A stretch of 64,000 nt of DNA from Bordetella genomosp. 9 (GCF_002119725.1 NZ_CP021109.1:3596001-3660000), one strand, 5' to 3'; counted from the first letter of the stretch, positions 8,227 to 17,157 are shown. Translations and numbers: made by a program. Notes: a model not told the origin generated them from the letters alone.

Positions 8227-9480
8227 ATGAACCGCAGACTCGTACTCAAACAACTGACCGCGGCCAGCGTTCTGGCGATGACGGGCGCGCTGCCCACCGC
8301 CTTTGCGGCCGAGGACACCATCAAGGTCGGCATCCTGCATTCCTTGTCCGGCACGATGGCGATTTCCGAAACGTCGCTGAAGGACGTTGCGCTGATGACG
8401 ATCGACGAGATCAATGCGTCGGGCGGCGTCATGGGCAAGAAACTGGAACCGGTCGTCGTCGACCCGGCATCCAACTGGCCGCTGTTCGCGGAAAAGGCGC
8501 GCCAATTGCTGTCGCAGGACAAGGTGGCGGTGGTATTCGGATGCTGGACGTCGGTGTCGCGCAAGTCCGTCCTGCCGGTCTTCAAGGAACTGAACGGCCT
8601 GTTGTTTTATCCGGTGCAGTACGAAGGCGAAGAGCTGGAGCGCAATGTGTTCTACACCGGCGCGGCGCCCAACCAGCAGGCCATCCCGGCGGTGGAATAC
8701 CTGATGAGCGAAGACGGCGGCGGCGCGAAGCGCTTCGTCCTGCTCGGCACCGACTACGTGTACCCGCGCACCACCAACAAGATCCTGCGTGCGTTCCTGC
8801 ACTCCAAGGGCGTCAAGGACGACGACATCCAGGAGGTCTACACGCCTTTCGGACATTCGGACTACCAGACCATCGTCGCGAACATCAAAAAGTTCGCCAC
8901 GGGCGGCAAGACCGCCGTGATTTCGACGATCAACGGCGATTCGAACGTGCCGTTCTACAAGGAACTCGGCAACGCCGGCCTGAAGGCCACGGACGTGCCG
9001 GTGGTGGCGTTCTCGGTGGGAGAAGAAGAACTGCGCGGCGTGGACACCAAGCCGCTGGTCGGGCATCTGGCCGCCTGGAACTACTTCGAGTCCATCAAGA
9101 ATCCGGTCAACGCCGAGTTCATCAAGAAGTGGAAAGCCTACGCCAAGGCGAAGAACCTGCCCAACGCGGATACGGTCGTCACCAATGACCCGATGGAAGC
9201 CACCTATATCGGCATCCATATGTGGAAGCAGGCGGTGGAACAGGCCAAGTCGACGAACGTCGATAAGGTGATCACGGCCATGGGCGGACAGAAGTTCAAT
9301 GCGCCGGATGGCTACACGGTCGAAATGGACAAGACCAATCACCATCTGCACAAGCCCGTCTACATCGGCGAAATCCGCGCCGACGGCCAGTTCAATGTGG
9401 TGTGGAAAAGCAAGGGACCCATCCGCGCGCAACCTTGGAGCCCGTACATCCCCGGCAACGAAGGCAAGCAGGACCTGTAA
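8227..9480 (+). CDS. urtA: Urea ABC transporter, substrate-binding protein UrtA
   Basis: Periplasmic urea-binding protein (417 aa) of the high-affinity urea importer. An N-terminal signal with a twin Arg (MNRRLVLKQLTAASVL) ends near AFA-AE at residues 27-28. The mature protein begins DTIKVGILHSLSGTMAISE, typical of the type I Leu/Ile/Val-binding fold and of UrtA in particular. The ATG at 8227 is chosen because the signal peptide starts there; the open frame runs further upstream only because of high GC. First gene of urtABCDE, under the sigma-54 promoter at 8096. Confidence 0.96.
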   Translation: MNRRLVLKQLTAASVLAMTGALPTAFAAEDTIKVGILHSLSGTMAISETSLKDVALMTIDEINASGGVMGKKLEPVVVDPASNWPLFAEKARQLLSQDKVAVVFGCWTSVSRKSVLPVFKELNGLLFYPVQYEGEELERNVFYTGAAPNQQAIPAVEYLMSEDGGGAKRFVLLGTDYVYPRTTNKILRAFLHSKGVKDDDIQEVYTPFGHSDYQTIVANIKKFATGGKTAVISTINGDSNVPFYKELGNAGLKATDVPVVAFSVGEEELRGVDTKPLVGHLAAWNYFESIKNPVNAEFIKKWKAYAKAKNLPNADTVVTNDPMEATYIGIHMWKQAVEQAKSTNVDKVITAMGGQKFNAPDGYTVEMDKTNHHLHKPVYIGEIRADGQFNVVWKSKGPIRAQPWSPYIPGNEGKQDL

Positions 9481-9497
9481 GGCCGGACGGAGCAGCC

Positions 9498-11123
9498 ATG
9501 CGCATCGCGCCAATCGCAACATATTTGCGCCGACTTCTGATCGCGTGGCTGCTGGCCGCGCCCATGGCCGGGGCGCTCGCCGCCGGCCTGGACGCCACGC
9601 TGCTGAGGCCCCTGGGGGGCGACGACACCGGCGCCAGGCTGCAGGCGATCGGCGAACTGGGTCAGTCATCCGACCCGCTTGCCGCCGACGTTCTGGCGGC
9701 GCTGGCGGAAGAACGTCTCTATGCCACGTCCGACGGCCGCGTACTGGTGGACACCCGCGACGGGGCGCTGGACCCGGCGACCGGCGCAAGGCTGGCCATG
9801 CCGCCGGACGCGAGTCCTGTGACGATCAACAATCGCCTGCGCCGCGCCATCGACGCGGCGGTGGCGGAATCCCGCCTGCATGCCGCGGATCCCGCCCTTC
9901 GCCTGGCAGCGGCGCAGCGCCTGCAGCAGACCTCGCAGGAAAGCATGCTGCCCGCGATCACGCAGGCGCTCGCCAGGGAGAAAGACGCGAGGGTCCGCGC
10001 CGCGCTGGAGATTGCCCAGGCGAACCTGGAATTGAAAAGCCCGGACCCCGTCGTCCGGCGCCATGCGGTGGAAATCCTGGGCCGCAGCGAAAACAGCGCG
10101 TTCATCCCCGTGCTGACGGCAATGACCGCGCCCGATGCGCAAGGCCGGCAGGCGGAACCGGACGCGGGCGTACGGGAAGCCGCGCAAGCCGCGCTGCGCG
10201 CCATCGAACGGCATCAGACCGCCATCGAGTGGGCGGGCAATCTCTTCTACGGCATCAGCCTGGGCAGTGTCTTGCTGCTGGCGGCGCTGGGGCTGGCCAT
10301 TACCTTCGGCCTGATGGGCGTGATCAACATGGCGCACGGCGAATTGCTGATGATCGGGGCGTACGCCACGTTCCTCGTGCAATCCGCATTCCGCGCCTGG
10401 GCGCCGGCCTGGCTGGACTGGTACGTGATTGCCGCCCTGCCCGTCGCATTCGTACTGGCGGCGCTGGTCGGCATGGCGCTGGAACGCACGGTCATCCGGT
10501 GGCTGTACGGACGGCCGCTCGAAACCCTGCTGGCGACCTGGGGCATCAGCCTGATCCTGATGCAACTGGTGCGCTCGCTGTTCGGCGCGCAGAACGTCGA
10601 GGTCAGCAACCCGGGCTGGATGACCGGCGGCATCACCGTCATGGGCGGCCTGGTGCTGACCTACAACCGGCTGGTCATCATCGCGTTTTCCCTGGCGGTG
10701 CTCTTTTTCGTGTGGCTGCTGCTGAATCACACGCGTTTGGGATTGTTCGTACGCGCCATCACGCAGAACCGGCGCATGGCCGACTGCGTCGGCGTCCCGA
10801 CGGGCCGCATCGACATGCTGGCGTTCGGCCTGGGTTCCGGCATCGCCGGCCTGGCTGGCGTGGCGCTGTCGCAATTGGGCAATGTGGGTCCAGATCTGGG
10901 ACGCGGCTACATCGTCGACTCCTTCATGGTCGTCGTGCTGGGCGGGGTGGGCCAACTGGCGGGCACGGTCATCGCCGCCCTCGGCCTGGGCGGTCTGAAC
11001 AAACTTTTGGAACCCTATGCCGGCGCCGTGCTGGCGAAGATCGCCATCCTGGTGTTGATCGTGCTGTTCGTGCAAAAGCGCCCGCAGGGCCTGTTCGCCC
11101 CGCGCGGCCGGAGCGTCGAATGA
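9498..11123 (+). CDS. urtB: Urea ABC transporter permease UrtB
   Basis: Inner-membrane permease (541 aa) of the urea importer. After a signal-like start (MRIAPIATYLRRLLIAWLLA), residues about 30-235 form a soluble alpha-helical domain with repeated helices (AAAQRLQQTSQESMLPAITQ; VRRHAVEILGRSEN) resembling HEAT repeats and probably periplasmic. The permease domain follows from about 240 (GISLGSVLLLAALGLAITFG; NMAHGELLMIGAYATF). This long N-terminal region is a known feature of UrtB that LivH lacks. It starts 17 bases after urtA and overlaps urtC at the stop. Confidence 0.95.
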   Translation: MRIAPIATYLRRLLIAWLLAAPMAGALAAGLDATLLRPLGGDDTGARLQAIGELGQSSDPLAADVLAALAEERLYATSDGRVLVDTRDGALDPATGARLAMPPDASPVTINNRLRRAIDAAVAESRLHAADPALRLAAAQRLQQTSQESMLPAITQALAREKDARVRAALEIAQANLELKSPDPVVRRHAVEILGRSENSAFIPVLTAMTAPDAQGRQAEPDAGVREAAQAALRAIERHQTAIEWAGNLFYGISLGSVLLLAALGLAITFGLMGVINMAHGELLMIGAYATFLVQSAFRAWAPAWLDWYVIAALPVAFVLAALVGMALERTVIRWLYGRPLETLLATWGISLILMQLVRSLFGAQNVEVSNPGWMTGGITVMGGLVLTYNRLVIIAFSLAVLFFVWLLLNHTRLGLFVRAITQNRRMADCVGVPTGRIDMLAFGLGSGIAGLAGVALSQLGNVGPDLGRGYIVDSFMVVVLGGVGQLAGTVIAALGLGGLNKLLEPYAGAVLAKIAILVLIVLFVQKRPQGLFAPRGRSVE

Positions 11124-12244
11124 AGATGTCTGCTTCCATGGACCCGGCCGCAATGGCGCGGCCGCGCCTGTACTCCGCCCGCGCCTGGGCCGGGCTGGCT
11201 GTAGCCGCGGCGGTGCTGGCGGTGCCGCCGCTGCTGAATCTGCTCTTTCCTCCGGAAAGCAGCCTGCACGTGTCCTCCTACGCCGTCGCATTGCTCGGCA
11301 AGTTCATGTGTTATGCCCTGGCGGCGCTGGCGCTGGACCTGGTCTGGGGCTATGCCGGGATACTGTCGCTGGGACACGGCCTGTTCTTCGCCCTGGGCGG
11401 CTACGCGCACGGCATGTACCTGATGCGCGCCATCGGCCACGACGGCGTGTACAAGAGCGACCTGCCGGACTTCATGGTGTTCCTGAACTGGAAGAGCTAT
11501 CCCTGGTACTGGTCGTTCACCGAACACTTCTGGTTCGCCATGCTGCTGGTGGTGCTGGTGCCCGGGGCGCTGGCCTTCGTCTTCGGCTATTTCGCGTTCC
11601 GGTCGCGTATCAAGGGCGTGTACTTCTCCATCATCACGCAGGCCCTGACGTTCGCCGCCATGTTGCTGTTCTTCCGCAACGACACGGGCTTCGGCGGCAA
11701 CAATGGCTTTACGGATTTCAAGCGCATCCTGGGGTTCGACATCACGGCGCCGGGCACGCGCGCGGCCTTGTACTGGGCGACGCTGGCCTTTCTCGCCGGA
11801 TCGCTGGTGCTGGCGCGCATGGTGACGCGATCCAAGCTGGGCCGGGTACTGACGGCCGTCCGCGATTCCGAAAGCCGCTTGCGCTTCATCGGCTACGAGC
11901 CCCTGGGATTCAAGCTGTTCGTCTGGACCCTGTCGGCCGTCATGTGCGGGATCGCCGGTGCGCTGTACGTGCCGCAGGTTGGCATCATCAACCCCGGCGA
12001 AATGTCCACCGAAAACTCCATCGAAATGGTGATCTGGGTCGCTACGGGGGGACGCGGCACGCTGATCGGCCCCATCCTTGGCGCGGGCGTGGTGAACGGA
12101 TTGAAAACGTGGTTCACCAGCGTATTTCCGGAGTTCTGGCTGTACGCCCTGGGCCTGATCTTCGTGCTCGTCACGCTGTTCCTTCCGCAGGGCATCGTCG
12201 GACTGGTGCGCCGCTTCACGGCGCGCGAGGAGAAGCAAGCATGA
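11120..12244 (+). CDS. urtC: Urea ABC transporter permease UrtC
   Basis: Second membrane permease (374 aa), LivM-like, pairing with UrtB. Recognisable segments are DLVWGYAGILSLGHGLFFAL, ITQALTFAAMLLFF and VWVATGGRGTLIGP-like near the end (MVIWVATGGRGTLIGPILGA). The start ATGAAGATG at 11120 overlaps the urtB stop by three bases, showing translational coupling; the end overlaps urtD (ATGA). The frame is open far upstream through urtB, which is a composition effect, not part of the protein. Confidence 0.95.
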   Translation: MKMSASMDPAAMARPRLYSARAWAGLAVAAAVLAVPPLLNLLFPPESSLHVSSYAVALLGKFMCYALAALALDLVWGYAGILSLGHGLFFALGGYAHGMYLMRAIGHDGVYKSDLPDFMVFLNWKSYPWYWSFTEHFWFAMLLVVLVPGALAFVFGYFAFRSRIKGVYFSIITQALTFAAMLLFFRNDTGFGGNNGFTDFKRILGFDITAPGTRAALYWATLAFLAGSLVLARMVTRSKLGRVLTAVRDSESRLRFIGYEPLGFKLFVWTLSAVMCGIAGALYVPQVGIINPGEMSTENSIEMVIWVATGGRGTLIGPILGAGVVNGLKTWFTSVFPEFWLYALGLIFVLVTLFLPQGIVGLVRRFTAREEKQA

Positions 12245-13116
12245 TGGACACGGCGCACGCGCCCTCCGCCGGCGCAAACGGCCATCCCGGCGGCGACGGC
12301 GCCGGCAACGAGGGCTTCAATGGCGGCAGCCCGGCCTACGGACGCATCAAGCCGCGGGGTGTGGACACCACGCATGGCGCCATCCTGTACCTGGACGGCA
12401 TCACCGTCAGCTTCGACGGCTTCAAGGCCTTGAACGATCTGACGCTGGACATCAGCGTGGGCGAGCTGCGGTGCATCATCGGGCCCAATGGCGCCGGCAA
12501 GACCACCATGATGGACGTGATCACCGGCAAGACCCGCCCTACTTCGGGAACGGCCTACTTCGGCCAGAACATCGACCTGACGACGCTGAACGAAGCGCAG
12601 ATTGCCCATGCGGGCATCGGGCGCAAGTTCCAGCGGCCCACCGTGTTCGAAAACCACACGGTGTTCGAAAACCTGGAGTTGGCGATGAAAGCCGACAAGC
12701 GGGTGCGGCCCACGCTGTTTGCGCGGCTGGATAGCGCACAGGCCGACAAGATCGCCGAAACGCTGGCCCTGATCCGGCTTTCCGCCCAGGCCTGGCGGCC
12801 CGCAGGCCTGCTCTCGCACGGGCAGAAGCAATGGCTGGAGATCGGCATGCTGCTGATGCAGGAACCGCAGCTTCTGTTGCTGGACGAGCCCGTCGCCGGT
12901 ATGACGGACGCCGAAACCGAGCGCACCGGCGAACTGCTGAACGAATTGCGCGGGCGGCATTCGCTGATGGTGGTGGAGCACGACATGGATTTCGTCACGC
13001 GCATCGCCGACGGCGGCAAGGTCACCGTGCTGCATGAAGGCTCGGTGCTGGCGGAAGGAACGATGGCCGAGGTGCAGGCGGACCCGAGGGTGGTGGAAGT
13101 TTATCTGGGGAGGTAG
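12241..13116 (+). CDS. urtD: Urea ABC transporter ATPase UrtD
   Basis: LivG-type ATP-binding subunit (291 aa). Walker A is GPNGAGKTTM, the signature is LSHGQKQWLEIG (LSHGQ instead of LSGGQ, usual for UrtD), and Walker B is LLLLDEPVAGM. About 40 residues of Gly/Ala/Asn-rich sequence precede the ATPase core and are probably disordered. It overlaps urtC by four bases. A repeat element of the triple-hairpin family follows the stop codon and separates it from urtE. Confidence 0.95.
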   Translation: MMDTAHAPSAGANGHPGGDGAGNEGFNGGSPAYGRIKPRGVDTTHGAILYLDGITVSFDGFKALNDLTLDISVGELRCIIGPNGAGKTTMMDVITGKTRPTSGTAYFGQNIDLTTLNEAQIAHAGIGRKFQRPTVFENHTVFENLELAMKADKRVRPTLFARLDSAQADKIAETLALIRLSAQAWRPAGLLSHGQKQWLEIGMLLMQEPQLLLLDEPVAGMTDAETERTGELLNELRGRHSLMVVEHDMDFVTRIADGGKVTVLHEGSVLAEGTMAEVQADPRVVEVYLGR

Positions 13117-13129
13117 GGGTGGCTGTGGT

Positions 13130-13218
13130 CCCCCCCGAAGCGCTGGCGCGCTTCCCCCCCAGGGGGGCGACGCTGGAGGACCGGCGGAGCCCGATCCTCG
13201 GCGTCCCCGGTCGGGGGG
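13130..13218 (+). repeat. Triple-hairpin repeat, copy A (between urtD and urtE)
   Basis: Begins 13 bases after the urtD stop. It shows GAAGCGC-TGGC-GCGCTTC, then a C7/G6 hairpin, then ACCGGCGGAGCCCG, the same order as copies at 34 kb, 48 kb and 52 kb. It lies inside an operon, leaving a 214-base gap before urtE that holds no other gene. Confidence 0.85.
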
Positions 13219-13330
13219 CGGCGGCTTCGTATGGGGGGCGTCTTGCTTGGGTGCGGTGTCGGCCTGGGGCGGCCGCCTTATGGATGCGCTGTTTTGTATG
13301 CGGGTGGCGTTGGCGCCATGGAGAAGAGAT

Positions 13331-14029
13331 ATGTTGGACGTGCAGGCCATCAATCAATACTACGGCGGCAGTCATACCTTGCGCGGGGTTTCCCTGGATG
13401 TCGAGCGTGGGGAATGCCTGGCGCTGCTGGGGCGTAACGGGGTGGGCAAGACCACGCTGCTCAAGTGCCTGATGGGGGTGCTGCCGCTTGCCAGCGGCAG
13501 GGTGATGTTCGAAGGCCAGGACGTTTCGCGGCTGGCGCCGCACCGTCGGGCGGCCATGGGGATGGCTTATGTGCCGCAGGGACGCGACATCTTCGCGCGG
13601 CTGACGGTGGAAGAAAACATCGTCATGGGGATGGCGTCCTTTCCCGCTGCCAGGGCGCGGCGCATCAAGGAAGAAGTGTTCGAGCTCTTTCCTGTGCTCA
13701 AGACGATGCTATCGCGGCGCGGAGGGGATTTGTCCGGCGGACAGCAGCAGCAACTGGCGATCGCGCGCGCGCTGGTGGCCGAGCCCAGGCTGATCATCTT
13801 CGACGAGCCCACTGAAGGCATCCAGCCTTCGATCATCAAGGACATCGGGCGCGTCATCCGCATGTTGCGCGCGCGGGGCGATATGGCCATCCTGTTGTGC
13901 GAACAGTATTTCGATTTCGCTCATGAACTGGCCGACCGCTTTGTGGTGATGTCGCGTGGCGAGATCGTCGCGCGCGGCACGAAGGCGCAGATGGGCGGCG
14001 AGGACGTGCGCCGGCATCTTTCGGTATGA
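13331..14029 (+). CDS. urtE: Urea ABC transporter ATPase UrtE
   Basis: LivF-type ATP-binding subunit (232 aa), partner of UrtD. Walker A is GRNGVGKTTL, the signature is LSGGQQQQLAIAR and Walker B is LIIFDEPTEGIQPS; the FDEPTEGIQPS wording is characteristic of UrtE. The ATG at 13331 begins MLDVQAINQYYGGS, the usual UrtE N-terminus; the open frame upstream overlaps the repeat and is ignored. It is separated from urtD by 214 bases with a repeat, so its expression may differ from the upstream genes. Convergent with the DUF481 gene six bases away. Confidence 0.95.
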   Translation: MLDVQAINQYYGGSHTLRGVSLDVERGECLALLGRNGVGKTTLLKCLMGVLPLASGRVMFEGQDVSRLAPHRRAAMGMAYVPQGRDIFARLTVEENIVMGMASFPAARARRIKEEVFELFPVLKTMLSRRGGDLSGGQQQQLAIARALVAEPRLIIFDEPTEGIQPSIIKDIGRVIRMLRARGDMAILLCEQYFDFAHELADRFVVMSRGEIVARGTKAQMGGEDVRRHLSV

Positions 14030-14035
14030 GCCGGC

Positions 14036-15103
14036 TCACCAGCTCAGACCCAGCCCGGTCTGGTAAGTCGATTCATTGGTGCTTGCCCGGCCGCCACTGA
14101 TCTGGTCGCGGGCATACTTGATGTAGAACGATAGCCAGCTGTTGAGGTTGTAGCGCAAGCCGACCTGGCCGCTCACGCCCCAGCCCGCCCCACCGATCGC
14201 GCGAATGAGTTCCCCGTCGGTGTACAGCTGGATCTGCTTTCCGTGCAGGTAGCGCGTGTAGTTCCAGCGCACCGCGCCCGCGTAGGCGCCCTCGCTGTCG
14301 CCATCGTCATAACCGTATTCGACGCGGCCCAACAGGCCGGACAAGGCGAACGCGCCCAGCTCGTCGTCCCAGAACTGATAACCCGGCCCCGTCCCGTACG
14401 CCACCTGCCGGCTGACCTCCTCGACCAGGTCCCGCCTGTAGCGCGCCCGCGCCTGCCAGAAAGCCTTTTCCGTCATGAAGCGATCCAGCACGTACTGGCC
14501 GCCGAAATTATCGGTGCCCACGTCATCGCCATCCTTGCTGCGATGGTAGGCGGCGCTCAGACTGTTGCGCCACACGCCGCGCCGCGTATCCAGCTGGAAG
14601 TCCAGGCCCAGGTCCTGGCTGTCCACAGATGCGGTCTTTTGCATTGCCGACACGTCGAGCCGGCCATTGACGGCCGTCTCGCCCCATAGCCGCTTCGGCC
14701 GGGCCATGCTGTTCAGGCTGGACAGCGCCATTTGCGTCCGGACCTCTGCCTGACCGGCCGGACTGCGCTGGACCCCTTCCAGCACGACCTCGCCTTCGTC
14801 TCCGCGCACCAGCTTGGCGTAGTAATCATGCACCAGCGATTGGTCGCGGATGATAAGGTCGCCATCGCTTTGCAGGGTCTTGACGTGCTCGAACTGCAGG
14901 CGCATATCGCCGCCATATTCCGTTTTCAGCAGCAGGATGCCGTTATCCAACGAAAGAATGGAGCCGGTAATGCGGTCCCCGTTGTCCATCCATACTGTCC
15001 CGGCGCACACCGGCGCCGCCAGCACGGTCAGGCAGAAAACGGAAAACAGAAACGCAAGCGCGCCAAAAATGGGAGCGGCGCGCGACTGGCTCGGCATGGA
15101 CAT
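14036..15103 (-). CDS. DUF481-family outer-membrane protein
   Basis: A 355-aa exported protein. The signal peptide (APIFGALAFLFSVFCLTV...AAPVCAG) is followed by a small domain around GDRITGSILSLDNGILLLKT, then a C-terminal region of alternating beta-strand pattern (YEYG, WNYTRYLHGKQIQLYTDGEL) ending in a terminal aromatic (LGLSW), as expected for an outer-membrane barrel. Matches the DUF481 (salt-induced outer membrane protein) family. The start at 15103 has GGAG eight bases upstream; the ATG at 15148 is the alternative. Function unknown. Confidence 0.83.
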   Translation of the reverse strand: MSMPSQSRAAPIFGALAFLFSVFCLTVLAAPVCAGTVWMDNGDRITGSILSLDNGILLLKTEYGGDMRLQFEHVKTLQSDGDLIIRDQSLVHDYYAKLVRGDEGEVVLEGVQRSPAGQAEVRTQMALSSLNSMARPKRLWGETAVNGRLDVSAMQKTASVDSQDLGLDFQLDTRRGVWRNSLSAAYHRSKDGDDVGTDNFGGQYVLDRFMTEKAFWQARARYRRDLVEEVSRQVAYGTGPGYQFWDDELGAFALSGLLGRVEYGYDDGDSEGAYAGAVRWNYTRYLHGKQIQLYTDGELIRAIGGAGWGVSGQVGLRYNLNSWLSFYIKYARDQISGGRASTNESTYQTGLGLSW

Positions 15104-15197
15104 ATTGGGCTCCACGGATTGGACAGCAGCGGATACATGGCTGAGCAAGCGCCGTGCTCACACGCCCGCGGATTTGTGTATAATGGCGAACTTCGCT

Positions 15198-15273
15198 GCG
15201 GGAATAGCTCAGTTGGTAGAGCGCAACCTTGCCAAGGTTGAGGTCGCGAGTTCGAGACTCGTTTCCCGCTCCA
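15198..15273 (+). tRNA. tRNA-Gly (anticodon GCC), copy 2
   Basis: Identical over all 76 bases to copy 1 at 3314, with the same GCC anticodon and encoded CCA. The flanks differ, so the duplication is limited to the gene. It is followed ten bases later by a strong hairpin. Confidence 0.98.
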
Positions 15274-15282
15274 GTTTCTGAA

Positions 15283-15312
15283 CAGGGCCCCACGGTTTTC
15301 CGTGGGGCCCTG
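15283..15312 (+). terminator. Hairpin terminator after tRNA-Gly copy 2
   Basis: 13-bp perfect stem CAGGGCCCCACGG / CCGTGGGGCCCTG with a TTTT loop. It is very stable, but the downstream sequence has only TCGCATTT, so it is a weaker intrinsic terminator than the one after copy 1. Confidence 0.75.
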
Positions 15313-15314
15313 TC

Positions 15315-15366
15315 GCATTTGGTTCCGGCATTTGGTTCCGGCATTTGGTTCCGGCATTTGGTCCCG
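15315..15366. repeat. 13-bp tandem repeat (four units)
   Basis: GCATTTGGTTCCG repeated three times and a fourth unit with one change (GCATTTGGTCCCG); a further partial unit lies near 15378. It is intergenic, between a tRNA terminator and the antiporter gene. Confidence 0.9.
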
Positions 15367-15539
15367 GGTGATTCCGGCATTTGTCCCGCCGCCCGCTCGC
15401 GGCCTTGCGCGCCGCCGCAGGCGATAGCAGGATAGCGGCACAGCCCGATGCAACGCCGCTCGCATCCATCGGTCCGGCACACCGTGGCGCCCCCTCCCCC
15501 GCTGGCCCTTGCGGCCGCAAGGACCATCAAGGAAGGAAT

Positions 15540-16655
15540 ATGGATTCACACGCCCATGCCGTCGCCATGCCGAAATCGGCCTGGATTTTTCCAGCAGTGG
15601 CATTGCCGTTCTTCCTTGTTGCGTCGGCTGCCGGATTCGCAATGCCCTTTGTGCCCAGCCCGCTCAGTATCGCGGTTGCCTGCGTGCTGGTGATCGTGCT
15701 GTTCGGGGCCATCTTCGCGGCCGTGCACCATGCAGAGGTCATCGCCCATGCCACCGGAGAGCCCTTCGGCACGCTGGTCCTGACGGCGGCCGTCACGATC
15801 ATCGAGGTCGCCCTTATCGCGTCCATCATGATTTCAGACCAAGGCGGAAGCCCCGAGCTGGCGCGCGATACGGTTTTCGCGGTCGTCATGATCGTGTGCA
15901 CCGGCCTGGCGGGCGCCTGCATCCTGGCCGGCAGCCTTCGATATCACGAACAGCAGCACGGAAGCACGGGGGCGTCGGCCTATCTGGCCGTGCTTATCGT
16001 GCTTGCCACGCTCACCCTGGTGCTGCCCAACTACACTCAGGAGATCAAGGGCCCTTCGTACTCGGACACACAGCTGGCCTTCGTCGCCGTCATGACGATC
16101 CTGCTGTACGGCGCTTTCCTCTATATCCAGACAGTCCGGCACACGGAGTACTTCGTGACCGAATCCGGCAACGCAGCCGACGTGCCGCAGCGTCCCGCAG
16201 CAAGGACCGTCGCGCTAAGCATCGGCCTGCTGATGCTGGCGCTGGTCGGGGTTGTCCTGCTGTCCAAGAAGTTCGCCAACGTCGTCGAATATGTGCGTCT
16301 GGCCGCGGACGCGCCGCCAGCGACCACAGGCCTGGTGGTGGCGATCCTGGTGCTGTTGCCCGAAGCCATTTCGGCCTATCAGGCAGCCAGGCGCGATGAA
16401 TTGCAGAAGGCGCTGAACCTGGCCCTGGGTTCGTCCCTGGCCACCATCGGGCTTACCTTTCCGGCGGTGACCGTGGTGAGCCTGGTGCTGCACAAACCCC
16501 TTGTGCTGGGGCTGGATGCCGGCGAAACCGTGTTGCTGGCGCTGACGCTGATCGTCAGCATCCTTACCCTTGGCAGCGGGCGGACAAATATCCTTTACGG
16601 CTTTGTCCACCTTGTGATCTTCGGGACCTTTCTGTTCATGACTTTTTTGCCGTAG
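15540..16655 (+). CDS. chaA: Ca2+/H+ (cation/proton) antiporter, ChaA type
   Basis: Inner-membrane antiporter (371 aa) of the CaCA superfamily, exporting Ca2+ (and in some relatives Na+/K+) for protons. There are about eleven hydrophobic spans. The two conserved acidic alpha-repeats are visible: FGTLVLTAAVTIIEVALIAS in the N-terminal half and LVVAILVLLPEAISAYQAA in the C-terminal half. The start ATG at 15540 follows AGGAAGGAA, a good ribosome-binding site; the open frame upstream lies in the tandem repeat region. No partner gene adjacent. Confidence 0.9.
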   Translation: MDSHAHAVAMPKSAWIFPAVALPFFLVASAAGFAMPFVPSPLSIAVACVLVIVLFGAIFAAVHHAEVIAHATGEPFGTLVLTAAVTIIEVALIASIMISDQGGSPELARDTVFAVVMIVCTGLAGACILAGSLRYHEQQHGSTGASAYLAVLIVLATLTLVLPNYTQEIKGPSYSDTQLAFVAVMTILLYGAFLYIQTVRHTEYFVTESGNAADVPQRPAARTVALSIGLLMLALVGVVLLSKKFANVVEYVRLAADAPPATTGLVVAILVLLPEAISAYQAARRDELQKALNLALGSSLATIGLTFPAVTVVSLVLHKPLVLGLDAGETVLLALTLIVSILTLGSGRTNILYGFVHLVIFGTFLFMTFLP

Positions 16656-16782
16656 CGATCATTGCGGCGCGCCGGCCCCGCGCGCTCTGTCGGCAGCCTG
16701 CCTGGGCTGCCCTGCAGGCATCAGGCAATGATGTTAGAATGCCGGGCTTCCCGGTAAGGACATCCGGGGAATCCAGGCTACT

Positions 16783-16856
16783 GGCGCAATGGCAGAGTGG
16801 TTATGCAGCGGATTGCAAATCCGTGTACGTCGGTTCGATTCCGGCTTGCGCCTCCA
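16783..16856 (+). tRNA. tRNA-Cys (anticodon GCA)
   Basis: 74-nt cloverleaf with acceptor GGCGCAA / TTGCGCC, anticodon arm CGGAT-TGCAAAT-CCG giving GCA, T-arm GGTTCGATTCC, and encoded CCA. It is followed directly by an array of hairpin repeats. Confidence 0.97.
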
Positions 16857-16861
16857 TATCT

Positions 16862-17065
16862 TTGAAAGCGGCTCCCATAGGGAGCCGCTGGTTCTGAAAA
16901 CGGCTCCCGCAGGGAGCCGTTGGGTTCTAAAAACGGCTCCCGCAGGGAGCCGCTGGTTCTGAAAACGGCTCCTGCAGGGAGCCGCTGGTTCTAAAAACGG
17001 CTTCCTGCAGGGAGCCGTTGGTTCTGAAAACGGCTCCCTGCGGGAGCCGTTTGTGCATCCAAAGA
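16862..17065. repeat. Tandem array of six hairpins after tRNA-Cys
   Basis: Six units of 32-33 bases, each with a stem of the form CGGCTCCC-(N2-4)-GGGAGCCG followed by a spacer GTTCTGAAAA or GTTCTAAAAA. Units differ by one or two bases, in several cases changing the loop while keeping the pairing. The first unit alone would serve as a terminator-like hairpin for the tRNA. Bases 17066-17157 hold one more degenerate hairpin (GACGGCTTCC) and no gene. Confidence 0.9.
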
Positions 17066-17157
17066 CGGCTTCCTCCCGGAAACCGCCAGCGACGCGGCGT
17101 GCCCCGCGGCTTCCCGAGGGAAGCCATCGATGGCGCGTCTGACGCATGAGCCTCCCG

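Noticed and set aside
9299..12244. A 981-aa continuous reading frame across urtA end, urtB and urtC
   Set aside because: Only the last 374 codons look like a protein (UrtC); the upstream part is an out-of-frame shadow of urtB kept open by high GC.
16862..17065. CRISPR-like regular spacing
   Set aside because: The units themselves are the repeated hairpins with almost no unique spacer between them, and no cas genes are present.
16734..17147. Minus-strand frame encoding repeated EPAAPCR-like peptides
   Set aside because: It is the translation of the hairpin array after tRNA-Cys and includes the tRNA; no ribosome-binding site and no protein character.
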